Positions 17,304 through 25,608 of a DNA stretch of 64,000 nt are shown here, piece by piece. This DNA is from Roseiarcus sp963775575. Lineage in GTDB: Bacteria; Pseudomonadota; Alphaproteobacteria; Rhizobiales; Beijerinckiaceae. The stretch is taken from contig CAVZJG010000002.1 in assembly GCA_963775575.1 (NCBI GenBank), positions 2,294,001 through 2,358,000 on the forward strand, written 5' to 3'. The first letter of the stretch is position 1. The number at the start of each line of letters is the position of its first letter. Below the pieces are notes generated by a model, which had not been told where the DNA came from, did not search any database, and worked only from the letters and a program-made list of their open reading frames with translations. The translations under genes and the position numbers were made by a program.

Positions 17304-17362
17304 CGATCATCCCTCCGCAAATCAGCAGGCGAATGATCGCACGTATTTCTCGATCGGGACAC
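16191..17362 (-). mobile_element. IS630-family insertion sequence
   Basis: The element is 1,172 bases long, inserted at a TA dinucleotide that is duplicated (16189-16190 and 17363-17364), the hallmark of IS630/Tc1 elements. The ends are inverted repeats beginning GTGTCC(T/C)GAT. It interrupts the kinase domain of the receptor gene. Joining the flanks at one TA gives an uninterrupted kinase reading frame, so the insertion is clean and probably recent. Confidence 0.92.
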
Positions 17363-18010
17363 TAGCGCAAATAAGTCCTGTTCCAAGCCAAGTTTCTCAG
17401 CCGGTATCCCGCGTGCCTCCGGCGCGATGTAGTCGTCTGAAAATTGGTGAGCTGGAAGACGCCGTTTTCCATTGATGCTGAAGCCGTCGGTATCGAGAAT
17501 CGCCATATACCAGGCGTGTGGATAGAAGCGCATGTTGAGTGGCTTCATATCGATCATATAATGGCCAAGTCCATGAAGCTCTGCGATCAGCGCAGCCAAA
17601 TTGGCAGCAAGCAAAACGCGGGTCCCATAAAATTCGGGAATCCCCTTTCGCGCTCTCATTGCTTTTTGGAGTACGTGATCCAGTTCGGTGGAGGCCTGGA
17701 GATCAACTTCAGGCATTACAAAGCCGAGAAAATCTCCCCGGCCGTTACCAACCTTGCCGAGGGGCCACGCGATCTGAACGTAAGTCCGCCCGTTGTAGGG
17801 GAATGGTGGCAGATTTGGGCGTGCTGCCAGCATCGCCTCGATCTTCTCGTTGTACTCAGTGAGGTCCTTCGGATTCTTATATAGTTTGGCAAGAATAGCG
17901 GTCTCTCCGATCACACGATGTATCGTACCCGCAGCCCCCTGAGCAATTGGCGGGCTAAGATTCACCGGGTGCTTCCCTATGGAAGGACCATCTATGTAGT
18001 AACTAGCCAT
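17273..18010 (-). CDS. N-terminal kinase-domain fragment of the broken receptor kinase
   Basis: The genuine sequence is residues 1-216; the rest to 17273 is read-through into IS630 sequence. The protein-kinase fold is clear: a Gly-rich loop (AQGAAGTIHRV, about 23-33), the ATP-anchoring Lys (about 42, ILAKLYKNP), the catalytic loop YMIDMKPLNM (Asp154, Lys156, Asn159), the metal-binding LDTDGF (172-177) and the APE-like YIAPEA (194-199). All key catalytic residues are present, so the ancestor was likely active. The family resembles the bacterial kinases that travel with VWA and PP2C proteins. It starts 52 bases after the PP2C stop. Confidence 0.8.
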   Translation of the reverse strand: MASYYIDGPSIGKHPVNLSPPIAQGAAGTIHRVIGETAILAKLYKNPKDLTEYNEKIEAMLAARPNLPPFPYNGRTYVQIAWPLGKVGNGRGDFLGFVMPEVDLQASTELDHVLQKAMRARKGIPEFYGTRVLLAANLAALIAELHGLGHYMIDMKPLNMRFYPHAWYMAILDTDGFSINGKRRLPAHQFSDDYIAPEARGIPAEKLGLEQDLFALVSRSRNTCDHSPADLRRDDRWESGRLGFV

Positions 18011-18062
18011 TCTCCCCAGCTTTTCATGCTCGACGTGTGGTTCTTCGAATTAAAGCGTCGCG

Positions 18063-18851
18063 CTACGCTTCTGAGCCTGTCCTGATCGCCCAAACCAGCG
18101 TTTTGTCGTCTCCAGTTATTGGGCGGATCGCATCCCGCTCTAAGAGCGTCGTGATGGCTTGCTCCGCATGCCGTCTGCTGTGCTCTGCGAGAAATTTGGA
18201 GAGAGGCTCAAAAAATGGCGGGAATGGTGCAACACTGCCTGTAGCTAGTGCAAAAGGAGTTACTCCGTCGCTCATAAGGGCAATTAGATTGTATTGCGAA
18301 TTGAATGAAGTCAGGCGCAAGTGGTCACGCCAGTCATCCTGTGTTACGAAATAGGTCTCATTAGCGTATTCGCCGTTTTCTGGCTTAGAAACAACGCTGC
18401 GCGATAAGTCATCCAAGTTGGTTGCACACGCGGCGCCATCGCCAACATGAAAAAATACACCCGCCTTTGGTCCAGCCACAACTCCTAATAATGTGGCGTG
18501 AAATTCTCCGAGAGACCCGTTGCTCGCGGTGGCGATTTCGGCAAGGCGAGTCCGAACGCTTTCAACTGCGTCTTCGATCCAAGTCCTGACGGTGTTTTCG
18601 TCAGGACAATGTAGTTCCGAAAGATCGATTTCACGCAAACGAGTAGTTAGCTGGGCGACCACCTCATCGGAGAAAAGCCGAGACCCCTCCGCCGATCGCG
18701 GCGCGGAACCCGCCCCATCAGACACCGCCGCTATCAGCCAGCCGGATGGCGAGGTAGTGATAGCGTGAGCGTCCTGGCACGGTGTTCCGTCCGTCTGATG
18801 GGAAAAACCAGCAACTGAAGCGCCGGCTACTTTCCACTTGACTCGCGACAT
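18063..18851 (-). CDS. PP2C-family serine/threonine phosphatase
   Basis: A 262-aa cytoplasmic metal-dependent phosphatase. It shows CQDAHAI (metal Asp, about 27), VSDGAGS (Asp45-Gly46), HVGDGAA, ALMSDGVTPF and a final TGDDKTLVWA, the ordered metal-binding motifs of the PP2C fold. The N-terminus AGASVAGFSHQTDGTPCQD matches phosphatases paired with VWA proteins. It lies 34 bases after the VWA gene and 52 before the kinase, all on one strand, so it probably reverses phosphorylation by the neighbouring kinase. The gene is intact although the kinase is broken. Confidence 0.9.
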   Translation of the reverse strand: MSRVKWKVAGASVAGFSHQTDGTPCQDAHAITTSPSGWLIAAVSDGAGSAPRSAEGSRLFSDEVVAQLTTRLREIDLSELHCPDENTVRTWIEDAVESVRTRLAEIATASNGSLGEFHATLLGVVAGPKAGVFFHVGDGAACATNLDDLSRSVVSKPENGEYANETYFVTQDDWRDHLRLTSFNSQYNLIALMSDGVTPFALATGSVAPFPPFFEPLSKFLAEHSRRHAEQAITTLLERDAIRPITGDDKTLVWAIRTGSEA

Positions 18852-18885
18852 GTGTCAATTCTTCCGCTTGCAGCGCTAGCACTGA

Positions 18886-19566
18886 TCAAGCCGAGACTTG
18901 CATCCAATCGCTCGGCGGTGCGAGCTGAACGTTTGAACCTGGAGCTTGCTTGGATGCGCTGCTGGTACTGCGACTGAGCCATAGGAACAGTTCGCGGAAT
19001 TTGAGTCCTTGCAACCGCACCGGCTTTCGTGCCGAAAATTCGCCGAGCTTCGATAGGTCCGCGCCGCCTCCAACGCCGATGCCGAAAAAAATCAATTTGT
19101 CGGCTTGCTCGGCGGCCCGACACTGTGATGCGGCCTGTCGCCAATCGTCGTCCGTGGGTTCGCCGTCGGTGATCAGGAACATCCACGGTCGATTAAAGGC
19201 GATGCCGTTTGTGCGATATCGGGTCTTCTGCTCTTCGAGTTTTTGCAACCCTAGCCGCACAGCTCCGCCCATCGGAGTTAAGCCCTCCGCCGTCAGTTGC
19301 GGAGCGTTAAACGACATTGCGTCCGTCCAATCCGAGAGGACCTCAACATTACCGTCCCCACCAAACCGGATCACCAAAAGCTGGACGCGCTGACTGGCGA
19401 TGTCGTCCTTCTTCAACTCAGTTTCCAGAAGGCGGACGCCGGCGTTTAGCTCGTCAATTGCTCCGGAATCGCCCATCGATCCCGAGCCGTCCAGCAGCAG
19501 CACACAGGGTAATCGCTGACTCGTGTTGTCCCGAAGGGCCACGTCGGGAATACTGATACTGGCCAT
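18886..19566 (-). CDS. VWA domain protein, TerY-like
   Basis: A 226-aa von Willebrand factor A protein. The metal-ion-dependent adhesion site is complete: DGSGS (26-30), Thr97 in GLTPMGG, and Asp134 in LITDGEPTDD. There is no signal peptide, so it is cytoplasmic. ATG 19566 is preceded by GGGAGG at ideal spacing; a longer frame starts seven codons earlier without such a site. TerY-like VWA proteins, a PP2C phosphatase and a kinase form a recurrent triad in which the VWA protein is thought to be the phosphorylated scaffold. Here the order is VWA, PP2C, kinase. Confidence 0.88.
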   Translation of the reverse strand: MASISIPDVALRDNTSQRLPCVLLLDGSGSMGDSGAIDELNAGVRLLETELKKDDIASQRVQLLVIRFGGDGNVEVLSDWTDAMSFNAPQLTAEGLTPMGGAVRLGLQKLEEQKTRYRTNGIAFNRPWMFLITDGEPTDDDWRQAASQCRAAEQADKLIFFGIGVGGGADLSKLGEFSARKPVRLQGLKFRELFLWLSRSTSSASKQAPGSNVQLAPPSDWMQVSA

Positions 19567-19712
19567 CCACGCCTCCCTGGAATGCATTGGAACGGGATAT
19601 GTTATAGCGCACCGCTATCGTTGGCTAGTACCTCCCGCCCGCGCTGCATGATGCCATGGGCTTACCGAGCACTACGGTCGGAGTTGAACGCATTTCCGCA
19701 CCCCTTCGCCAG

Positions 19713-21515
19713 TCATTTCCAGGCCTCAAGCGCCTGAGCGATAATTCTCTCCCCGTCAACGCCCTTTTCGAAGGTGAGTTTGGCGGGACGGTCGTCATTG
19801 AGCAGCAGCGGGAAATCGAACCAGCCGCGGCTGGCGATGAGGTCGACGTTGCGCGCGGCGTCGGCGTCGGCGCGATTGAGGCCGACGAGGAAATAGCCTT
19901 CGGAGATCTTCACCCGCACGCCCGCCAGGGGGTCCGGAGGATTGTCGCGGCGCATCATCGGCACCCGCATGTCCTTGACGCCCTTGATTTCCGCGCCGTC
20001 GGCGAACGTCACGCGAAGATCGATCGTATGGGAAGCGGGCAAGCCCGGGTCGGTATTCTTCCGCATCGTCATGACCGCGTGCATCTTCAGGTCGGGAATG
20101 TCGGCTTCGGCCTTCACCCCGATCGTCGCCGGCTGCCCGGGCATCGCCGGAATCGAGGTCCAGACGACCGAACCGAGGCTGATCGCGGGCGGCTTCCGCG
20201 GGTCATCGGCGATGGCGACGAGCATCGCGGCGCGTGCGGAGACCGGCAAGCCCGGCGAGGCGGCCGGTTGCGGCGCCGTCGCGGCCGCGCTCGCCGCGAC
20301 CGCCGGCGCCGCCGCGGGAGAGGAAGCGGGGGCGGGCGTCGCGGGCGCGCCGCCGCCGACGCGTTCGGCGATCTTGACGGCGCTGGTCGCCGGTTGCGAG
20401 TCGGTCGCGGCGACGGGTTCCTGGATCGCGAGGTCCTGCGGCTTCTGACGCAACAGGAACGCCGCGACCGCGACGGAAAAGACAACGCCGACGAGGACGG
20501 CGAGCGCGATCCAGGGTAAGGAGTTGGCGCGCGGCGCGTCGAGATCGCTCGGCGCGCTCGGCCGAATCGATCGGTTATCCGTCGCAGCGGGCGCATAGGC
20601 GACCCGATCGACGCCTGTGGCGGCGTCGACGGACGGGGCATGGCCCTCGTCGCCGATCTCGCCGTCGCTCGCGGCGATGATCGATGGCGCAGACAACGGC
20701 TCGGCGGCCTCGCGATCGGGAAGCGGCGGCGGGGGCGACGAGAAACGCGGCGCGGCGGGCGGCGGCGGGGGCGGCGAAGAACGCGGCGCGGCCGGCGCCG
20801 GCCTTGGGTCCGGCATCGATCGCGCCAACCCTCCGGCGCCGACAATCGGCGCAGCCGGACGCGGCGCGGCGGGACGGGACGGCGCGCTCGGGAGCGGCGG
20901 AGACATGCTCGGCCTCGCCGTTGCGGCGGGCTGCGCGGGAGGCATGCTCGGCCTTGTCGGCGCGCTCGGGAGCGGCGGAGGCATGCCCGGCCTCGCCGGC
21001 GCGGCGGGGCGCGCGGGAGGCATGCCCGGCCTCGCTGTTGCAGCGGGCTGCGCGGGAGGCATGCTCGGCCTTGTCGGCGCGCTCGGGAGCGGCGGAGGCA
21101 TGCCCGGCCTCGCCGGCGCGGCGGGCTGCGCGGGAGGCATGCTCGGCCTTGTCGGCGCACTCGGGAGCGGCGGAGGCATGCCCGGCCTCGCCGGCGCGGC
21201 GGGGCGCGCGGGGGGCATGCTCGGCCTCGTCGGCGCGCTCGGGAGCGGCGGAGGCATGCTCGGCCTCGCCGGCGCGGCGGGCGCAAGAGGCGCGTGAGCC
21301 CCCGGCGTGAATTGCCCCTCCAGCCGTGCGATGGCGGTCTCCAGAGCGGCCTCTTCGCGCGCGATGTCCGTTTCCGACAACGTCGGCCCCAACGTGCGCA
21401 ATTGACGGCCCAGCGCCGCGCGGGCGCGATCGTAAATCGCCTTGCGCGCCGCCGCCGGACCGTCCTTGGGAAAGTTCGCGACCGCTTTGGCGAGCAGGAT
21501 GTAATAATCAGCCAT
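19713..21515 (-). CDS. Proline-rich repeat membrane protein sharing its C-terminal domain with the receptor kinase
   Basis: A 600-aa protein. Residues 1-70 are helical (ADYYILLAKAVANFPKDGP), probably cytoplasmic. Residues 84-213 are ten 13-residue Pro-rich units, followed by more Pro/Ala-rich linker. Residues 334-355 are a single membrane segment (PWIALAVLVGVVFSVAVAAF). Residues 430-600 form the domain also found at the end of the receptor kinase, over 90% identical in DNA across long stretches. The topology puts the shared domain in the periplasm. ATG 21515 lies 47 bases after purA; an in-frame extension upstream overlaps purA and is rejected. It heads the VWA-PP2C-kinase row. I do not recognise a named family. 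Confidence 0.82.
   Translation of the reverse strand: MADYYILLAKAVANFPKDGPAAARKAIYDRARAALGRQLRTLGPTLSETDIAREEAALETAIARLEGQFTPGAHAPLAPAAPARPSMPPPLPSAPTRPSMPPARPAAPARPGMPPPLPSAPTRPSMPPAQPAAPARPGMPPPLPSAPTRPSMPPAQPAATARPGMPPARPAAPARPGMPPPLPSAPTRPSMPPAQPAATARPSMSPPLPSAPSRPAAPRPAAPIVGAGGLARSMPDPRPAPAAPRSSPPPPPPAAPRFSSPPPPLPDREAAEPLSAPSIIAASDGEIGDEGHAPSVDAATGVDRVAYAPAATDNRSIRPSAPSDLDAPRANSLPWIALAVLVGVVFSVAVAAFLLRQKPQDLAIQEPVAATDSQPATSAVKIAERVGGGAPATPAPASSPAAAPAVAASAAATAPQPAASPGLPVSARAAMLVAIADDPRKPPAISLGSVVWTSIPAMPGQPATIGVKAEADIPDLKMHAVMTMRKNTDPGLPASHTIDLRVTFADGAEIKGVKDMRVPMMRRDNPPDPLAGVRVKISEGYFLVGLNRADADAARNVDLIASRGWFDFPLLLNDDRPAKLTFEKGVDGERIIAQALEAWK
20877..21266. repeat. Ten tandem 39-base units encoding Pro-rich 13-mers
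   Basis: Two unit types alternate within the proline-rich protein: RP(S/G)MPPPLPSAPT and RPSMPPA(Q/R)PAA(P/T)A. Ten units fill 390 bases without interruption. Near-identity at DNA level suggests recent expansion and likely copy-number variation between strains. The units are coding and have no spacers, so this is not a CRISPR array. Confidence 0.85.
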
Positions 21516-21562
21516 GATCGAGTCCGGTCGCTCGCGTTCCGCCGCCCAGCGCTGCGACGGGG

Positions 21563-22858
21563 TTAATCTTGAAACGGGTCGTGCACAAGAATCGTATCTT
21601 GCCGCTTCGGACTCGTCGAGAGCAACGCGACCGGGGCGCTGATGAGTTCCTCGATCCGCCGCACGTATTTGACCGCCGGCGCCGGCAGATCGGCCCATGA
21701 ACGCGCGCCCAAGGTCGGCTCCCGCCAGCCCTCGATCGTTTCATAGATGGGTGTGATGCGCGCCTGAGCGGCCTGCGAGGCGGGAAGATAGTCGATCTCT
21801 TCGCCGTCGAGACGATAATGCGTGGCGACCTTGATCGCTTCGAACCCGTCGAGAACGTCGAGCTTGGTCAACGCGACGCCGTCGATGCCGGAAGTCTTGA
21901 CGCACTGGCGCGTCAACACCGCGTCGAACCAGCCGCAGCGGCGCGGGCGCCCGGTGACGGTGCCGAACTCATTGCCGCGCCGGCCGAGCTCGCGGCCGGT
22001 CTCGTCTTCGAGTTCGGTCGGGAACGGCCCGCCGCCGACCCGGGTCGTGTACGCCTTGACGATCCCCAGGACGTAGCCGATCGCGCGCGGCCCGAGCCCC
22101 GACCCGGTCGCGGCGTTGGCAGCCACGGTGTTTGACGACGTTACGTAAGGGTAAGTCCCATGATCGACGTCGAGCAGGGAGCCTTGCGCGCCCTCGAACA
22201 AGATGCGCTTGCCGGCGCGGCGGGCGCGATCGAGCAGCTCGAACGTCGGCGCCATGTACGGCAGCACCTTGGGGGCGATGGCGAGGAGTTCGTCCTTGAT
22301 CGCCGCGGCCGTCGGCGCGGCGCGGCCCATGCCGCGGCATAGCGGATCGTGATGGGCGAGCAGCCGCGCGATCTTGCCGTCGAGCGACGCGGGCTCGGCC
22401 AGATCCATCAAGCGGATCGCGCGCCGGCCGATCTTGTCCTCATAGGCGGGCCCGATGCCCCGCTTGGTGGTGCCGATTTTCACGCCGCCGATTTCCGCCT
22501 GTTCGCGATGCGCGTCGAGCTCGCGATGCAGCGAAAGGATAAGCGGAACGTTTTCGGCGATCTTGAGGTTATTCGGCGTCACTTCCACGCCCTGGCCGCG
22601 AATCTTGTCGATTTCCGCGACCAAGTGATAGGGATCGAGCACGACGCCGTTGCCGATGATCGACAGTTTGCCCGGGCGCACGACGCCCGAGGGCAGCAAC
22701 TGGAGTTTGTAGGTCTGACCGTCGACGACCAGCGTGTGCCCGGCGTTGTGACCACCCTGGAAACGGACCACGATGTCGGCCGAGACGGACAACCAGTCGA
22801 CGATCTTGCCCTTTCCCTCGTCGCCCCATTGGGCGCCGACAACAACCACGTTGGCCAT
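21563..22858 (-). CDS. purA: Adenylosuccinate synthetase PurA
   Basis: GTP-dependent ligase joining IMP and aspartate in AMP synthesis. It is 431 aa with the N-terminal P-loop-like GAQWGDEGKGK, the GGHNAGHTL IMP/GTP site, TTKRGIGPAYEDK, EGAQGSLLDVDHGTYPYVTSSN and a C-terminal TKLDVLDG. The length and start (ATG 22858) are normal. It is followed, 47 bases on, by the proline-rich membrane protein gene; co-transcription is possible but the functions look unrelated. Confidence 0.97.
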   Translation of the reverse strand: MANVVVVGAQWGDEGKGKIVDWLSVSADIVVRFQGGHNAGHTLVVDGQTYKLQLLPSGVVRPGKLSIIGNGVVLDPYHLVAEIDKIRGQGVEVTPNNLKIAENVPLILSLHRELDAHREQAEIGGVKIGTTKRGIGPAYEDKIGRRAIRLMDLAEPASLDGKIARLLAHHDPLCRGMGRAAPTAAAIKDELLAIAPKVLPYMAPTFELLDRARRAGKRILFEGAQGSLLDVDHGTYPYVTSSNTVAANAATGSGLGPRAIGYVLGIVKAYTTRVGGGPFPTELEDETGRELGRRGNEFGTVTGRPRRCGWFDAVLTRQCVKTSGIDGVALTKLDVLDGFEAIKVATHYRLDGEEIDYLPASQAAQARITPIYETIEGWREPTLGARSWADLPAPAVKYVRRIEELISAPVALLSTSPKRQDTILVHDPFQD

Positions 22859-22993
22859 CGTCGCTCGATCCTCTCAACCCCAAGAAAACGACGCCCCGGC
22901 GCCAGCGACAATGGGCTGGACCGGGGCTCATTGCGCGTATGGACTACGCGATCGGGATGGGGGAGTAAAGCCGCCCTCCGGCCGGCCGTCCCG

Positions 22994-23013
22994 GCCGCCG
23001 AGAATTCGGCGGC
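22994..23013. other. Short perfect hairpin between the L,D-transpeptidase and purA
   Basis: GCCGCCGA (22994-23001) pairs with TCGGCGGC (23006-23013) around a GAAT loop. It lies in the 269-base gap between the two minus-strand genes. There is no U-tract on either side, so it is only a possible terminator or processing site. Nothing else was recognised in the gap. Confidence 0.35.
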
Positions 23014-23127
23014 GTGCGCCGACGATGCGCTGTTGAACCAGGATCACAACGGCGCGCAGGACGTCGGCTAAGACGGCCGAGCGCCAACCCGCGAATCGGC
23101 CGGCCGGAGCGGAAGCTGCGGCCGGCG

Positions 23128-23880
23128 TCAGATCACGATCACCTTCGCGCCGACGCGGACGCGATCGTAAAGGTCGATCACGTCCTCGTTCATCATGCGG
23201 ATGCAGCCCGAGGAGACGTTCTGGCCGATCGTCGCGGGGTCGTTGGTGCCGTGGATGCGATACATCGACGAACCGAGATAGAGCGCGCGCGCGCCGAGCG
23301 GGTTGTCGGGCCCGCCGTCCATATGGGTGGGCAGGTCCGGCCGGCGCAGCATCATTTCCGGCGGCGGCGTCCAGTCTGGCCATTCGGCCTTGCGGGTGAT
23401 CGTCTTGACGCCCGCCCATTCGAAACCCGGCCGCCCAACGCCGACGCCGTAGCGAATCGCGCGGCCGTGCGGCAGCACCAGGAACAGAAACTTGTTGGGC
23501 GTGTCGATCACGATCGTGCCTGGCCGCTCGGCGCCGGAATAATCGACTTCGCGGCGCAGGTACTCGTCGGCGGGGCTCGCCTCGACCTGGTTCGGCGCGG
23601 ACGGCGCCAGCGCGGCGACTTGAGGCGCGGCCGGCGGCGGCGCGGCGGCGTCGCGCGGCGCGGGCAGGGGCCCGCCGGCCCGCCCGGTCAGAAGGAATTC
23701 GATAAAGCCGCCGCCGAGGCCGCTCCGGGGCGGCTCAGCGGGTTCGGCCGCCAGCGGCGGACCGATGCCGGGGATGACGAGACTGTCGATGGCGCCCGCC
23801 GCCGCCGTCTCGACGGCGGCGAACGCGAGGGCCGAGAGGCTCAAGAACGCAGCAACGAGGAAGCCTGGAACGCGCCGCAT
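23128..23880 (-). CDS. L,D-transpeptidase (YkuD family)
   Basis: Periplasmic enzyme that makes 3-3 cross-links in peptidoglycan or attaches proteins to it. It is 250 aa. A signal peptide (about 1-29, RRVPGFLVAAFLSLSALAF) is followed by a Pro/Ala linker and the YkuD domain (about 120-250). The catalytic motif is present: His210 in YRIHGTND and SSGCIRMMNED with Cys226 and Arg228. ATG 23880 is preceded by GGGAG; a longer frame starts 22 codons earlier and would bury the signal peptide. It is the last gene before purA on this strand. Confidence 0.94.
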   Translation of the reverse strand: MRRVPGFLVAAFLSLSALAFAAVETAAAGAIDSLVIPGIGPPLAAEPAEPPRSGLGGGFIEFLLTGRAGGPLPAPRDAAAPPPAAPQVAALAPSAPNQVEASPADEYLRREVDYSGAERPGTIVIDTPNKFLFLVLPHGRAIRYGVGVGRPGFEWAGVKTITRKAEWPDWTPPPEMMLRRPDLPTHMDGGPDNPLGARALYLGSSMYRIHGTNDPATIGQNVSSGCIRMMNEDVIDLYDRVRVGAKVIVI

Positions 23881-24050
23881 GACAAACTCCCGCCGCGGCG
23901 CCGCCAGTCCGCGCGCTCTCGCGCCAGCTGCAGCGACGCCGAACAAGAATTAAGCATACGCCAAAACCATGCGATGCGTTGGCAAGTCTCAAGCGATGGT
24001 TATCGAAATGCAACGAACTATGCTTAATGAAAATTGACCAGGAGAATCCG

Positions 24051-25496
24051 TCACGAATCCTTGACCGATCTTGCGGCGAGTGCGCCTGGCGCGATCAGGC
24101 CGCGCACGCGCTGGCGCAGCCGCGCGAGGTCGAAAATCCAGGCCAGGGCGCCGTAGATCGCCGCGCCGACCAAGATCTGAACGGCCAGCAGAGCGAGACT
24201 CGGCTCAAGCCCACGCAACGGCGCCAGCGCCAGCGCCATCGCGCCGGTGGCGGCCAGCGCGCCGACGAGATCGCGCGCGCGCGGCCATTGTGGGCGCGTC
24301 GCCCAGGCCAGGAGAAGCGCGACGGCGAGGCCGACGATAAGGGCGCCGCTCTGCGCGCTGGCGAGCCAATATCCCCCCTGGCCTCGCGGCAGGCTCGCGA
24401 CGAGCGCGGCGTCGGCGGCGACCGCCGCGAGCGCGGCGAGGATCATCGGCGCCGTGCGCTTGGCGATCTGAAAGATCGGCGCGACGGCGTACATCATCAA
24501 CACGAACGCCACGAACCCCGGCAGCATCGGACCGAGATAGGCGGAAAACGGCCCACGATAGGCCTTGGGCGCGATCAGCGCTTCGACGCCCGGCAGGCAC
24601 AGCCAAAGTCCGGCGGCGGCCGGCACAATAACGGCGACGACCAGCGCCATGTTGTCGGCCAATTGCGCGCGCGCGCCGGCGCGCCCCAACGTTTCCTCCG
24701 CGCGCACCGCCTGCTGAAAAACGATCACGTCCAGCGCCGCGGCGATCGCCGCCAGCGCGCGCACGCCGATGTCGTTGGCGAGCGAGAATTGTCCCGCCTC
24801 GTCGTAACCGTAGAGCGCGCCGGCGAGAATACGCCCGGCGAACGGTATCAACTGGAACAACGCGGACGAGACGATGAACGGCCCGCCGTAGGCCAAATAG
24901 GTCCGGGCCAGCCGCCGCTCGGCGAGGCCGAACCGCGCCTCGGGATCGCGAAGATCGCGATAGCTCGCCGCCATCGCCATGCCGACGCTGAGGCATACGC
25001 CAGCGAGCGCGATCTTGGCCGAGCCGAACGCCAGCGCGCCGCCGACCGTCAAGACCAGCCCGACCCCGTTCTTGATCAGGACGATTTCGATATAGGCGCG
25101 GTCGAAGAAGCGCGCGCGGGCGAGGGCGGTGCGCAGGTCGTAGAGCCCGGTGGCCACCCCCGTCAGCGCCGTCATGACGATCAGGCCGGGCGAGAGCGGC
25201 AGATCGAGGCCGGAGAGCGATAGCGTCAGCGCGCCGAGCGCGACGACGGCCGCGAGCGCGGCGAAACAGGCCTCCAGCGTCGCGCGCACCGCCGGCCGCT
25301 CGCTGCGCGCGCGGTTGGAATAGAAGCGCACCGCCGATAGGCGGAGCCAATCGAACCCCACGGCGTCGATGAGAAGCGCGCTCGCCCAGGCGATGGCGAA
25401 GCGGCCGTATTCGGCCGGCCCGAGAAACCGCGCCACCAGCAGCGCGACGAAGAAATTGAACAGGGCGTTCGAGACGAACGCGAGGCCGACGATCAT
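24051..25496 (-). CDS. Polysaccharide/lipid-linked oligosaccharide flippase (Wzx/MATE-like)
   Basis: A 481-aa inner-membrane protein with about 12 hydrophobic segments. The N-terminus FVSNALFNFFVALLVARFLGPAEYGRFAIAW is the signature of polysaccharide export flippases, which move undecaprenyl-linked repeat units to the periplasm. No glycosyltransferases flank it, so the substrate is unknown. The start at 25496 leaves no cytoplasmic tail, and the frame stays open upstream without a standard start codon. The true N-terminus may therefore differ. The 112 bases before it hold nothing else recognised. Confidence 0.85.
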   Translation of the reverse strand: MIVGLAFVSNALFNFFVALLVARFLGPAEYGRFAIAWASALLIDAVGFDWLRLSAVRFYSNRARSERPAVRATLEACFAALAAVVALGALTLSLSGLDLPLSPGLIVMTALTGVATGLYDLRTALARARFFDRAYIEIVLIKNGVGLVLTVGGALAFGSAKIALAGVCLSVGMAMAASYRDLRDPEARFGLAERRLARTYLAYGGPFIVSSALFQLIPFAGRILAGALYGYDEAGQFSLANDIGVRALAAIAAALDVIVFQQAVRAEETLGRAGARAQLADNMALVVAVIVPAAAGLWLCLPGVEALIAPKAYRGPFSAYLGPMLPGFVAFVLMMYAVAPIFQIAKRTAPMILAALAAVAADAALVASLPRGQGGYWLASAQSGALIVGLAVALLLAWATRPQWPRARDLVGALAATGAMALALAPLRGLEPSLALLAVQILVGAAIYGALAWIFDLARLRQRVRGLIAPGALAARSVKDS

Positions 25497-25608
25497 CCCT
25501 TGGCGTCCCGTTGCGGCGAGCGAAAAGCGCCCGCGCGCCGCCCGGCCCGGCCGGATCGGCTTGTCCAGGATTAGCGCCTCGACGATAAGAAAGTCTTGCC
25601 GGCTCGCG

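Larger units (their letters stand above)
11866..18010 (-). pseudogene. Receptor-type Ser/Thr kinase with sugar-binding ectodomain, broken by two insertion sequences
   Basis: One ancestral gene now lies in three pieces: 17363-18010, 13888-16190 and 11866-11943. Excising the IS630 element with one TA, and the IS1634-type element with one CTTGGC, leaves 3,021 bases, exactly 1,007 codons without a stop. Across the first joint the protein reads EQDLFALATIIFQLINNG, a normal kinase helix. Across the second it reads LLLNDDRIAKLTFEKGADGE, matching the C-terminus of the neighbouring proline-rich protein. The order is kinase, Cys/His cluster, transmembrane segment, periplasmic sugar-binding domain and shared C-terminal domain. 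The kinase is cut between its activation segment and C-lobe helices, so the present product is presumably inactive. The gene is last in a VWA-PP2C-kinase row. Confidence 0.88.
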
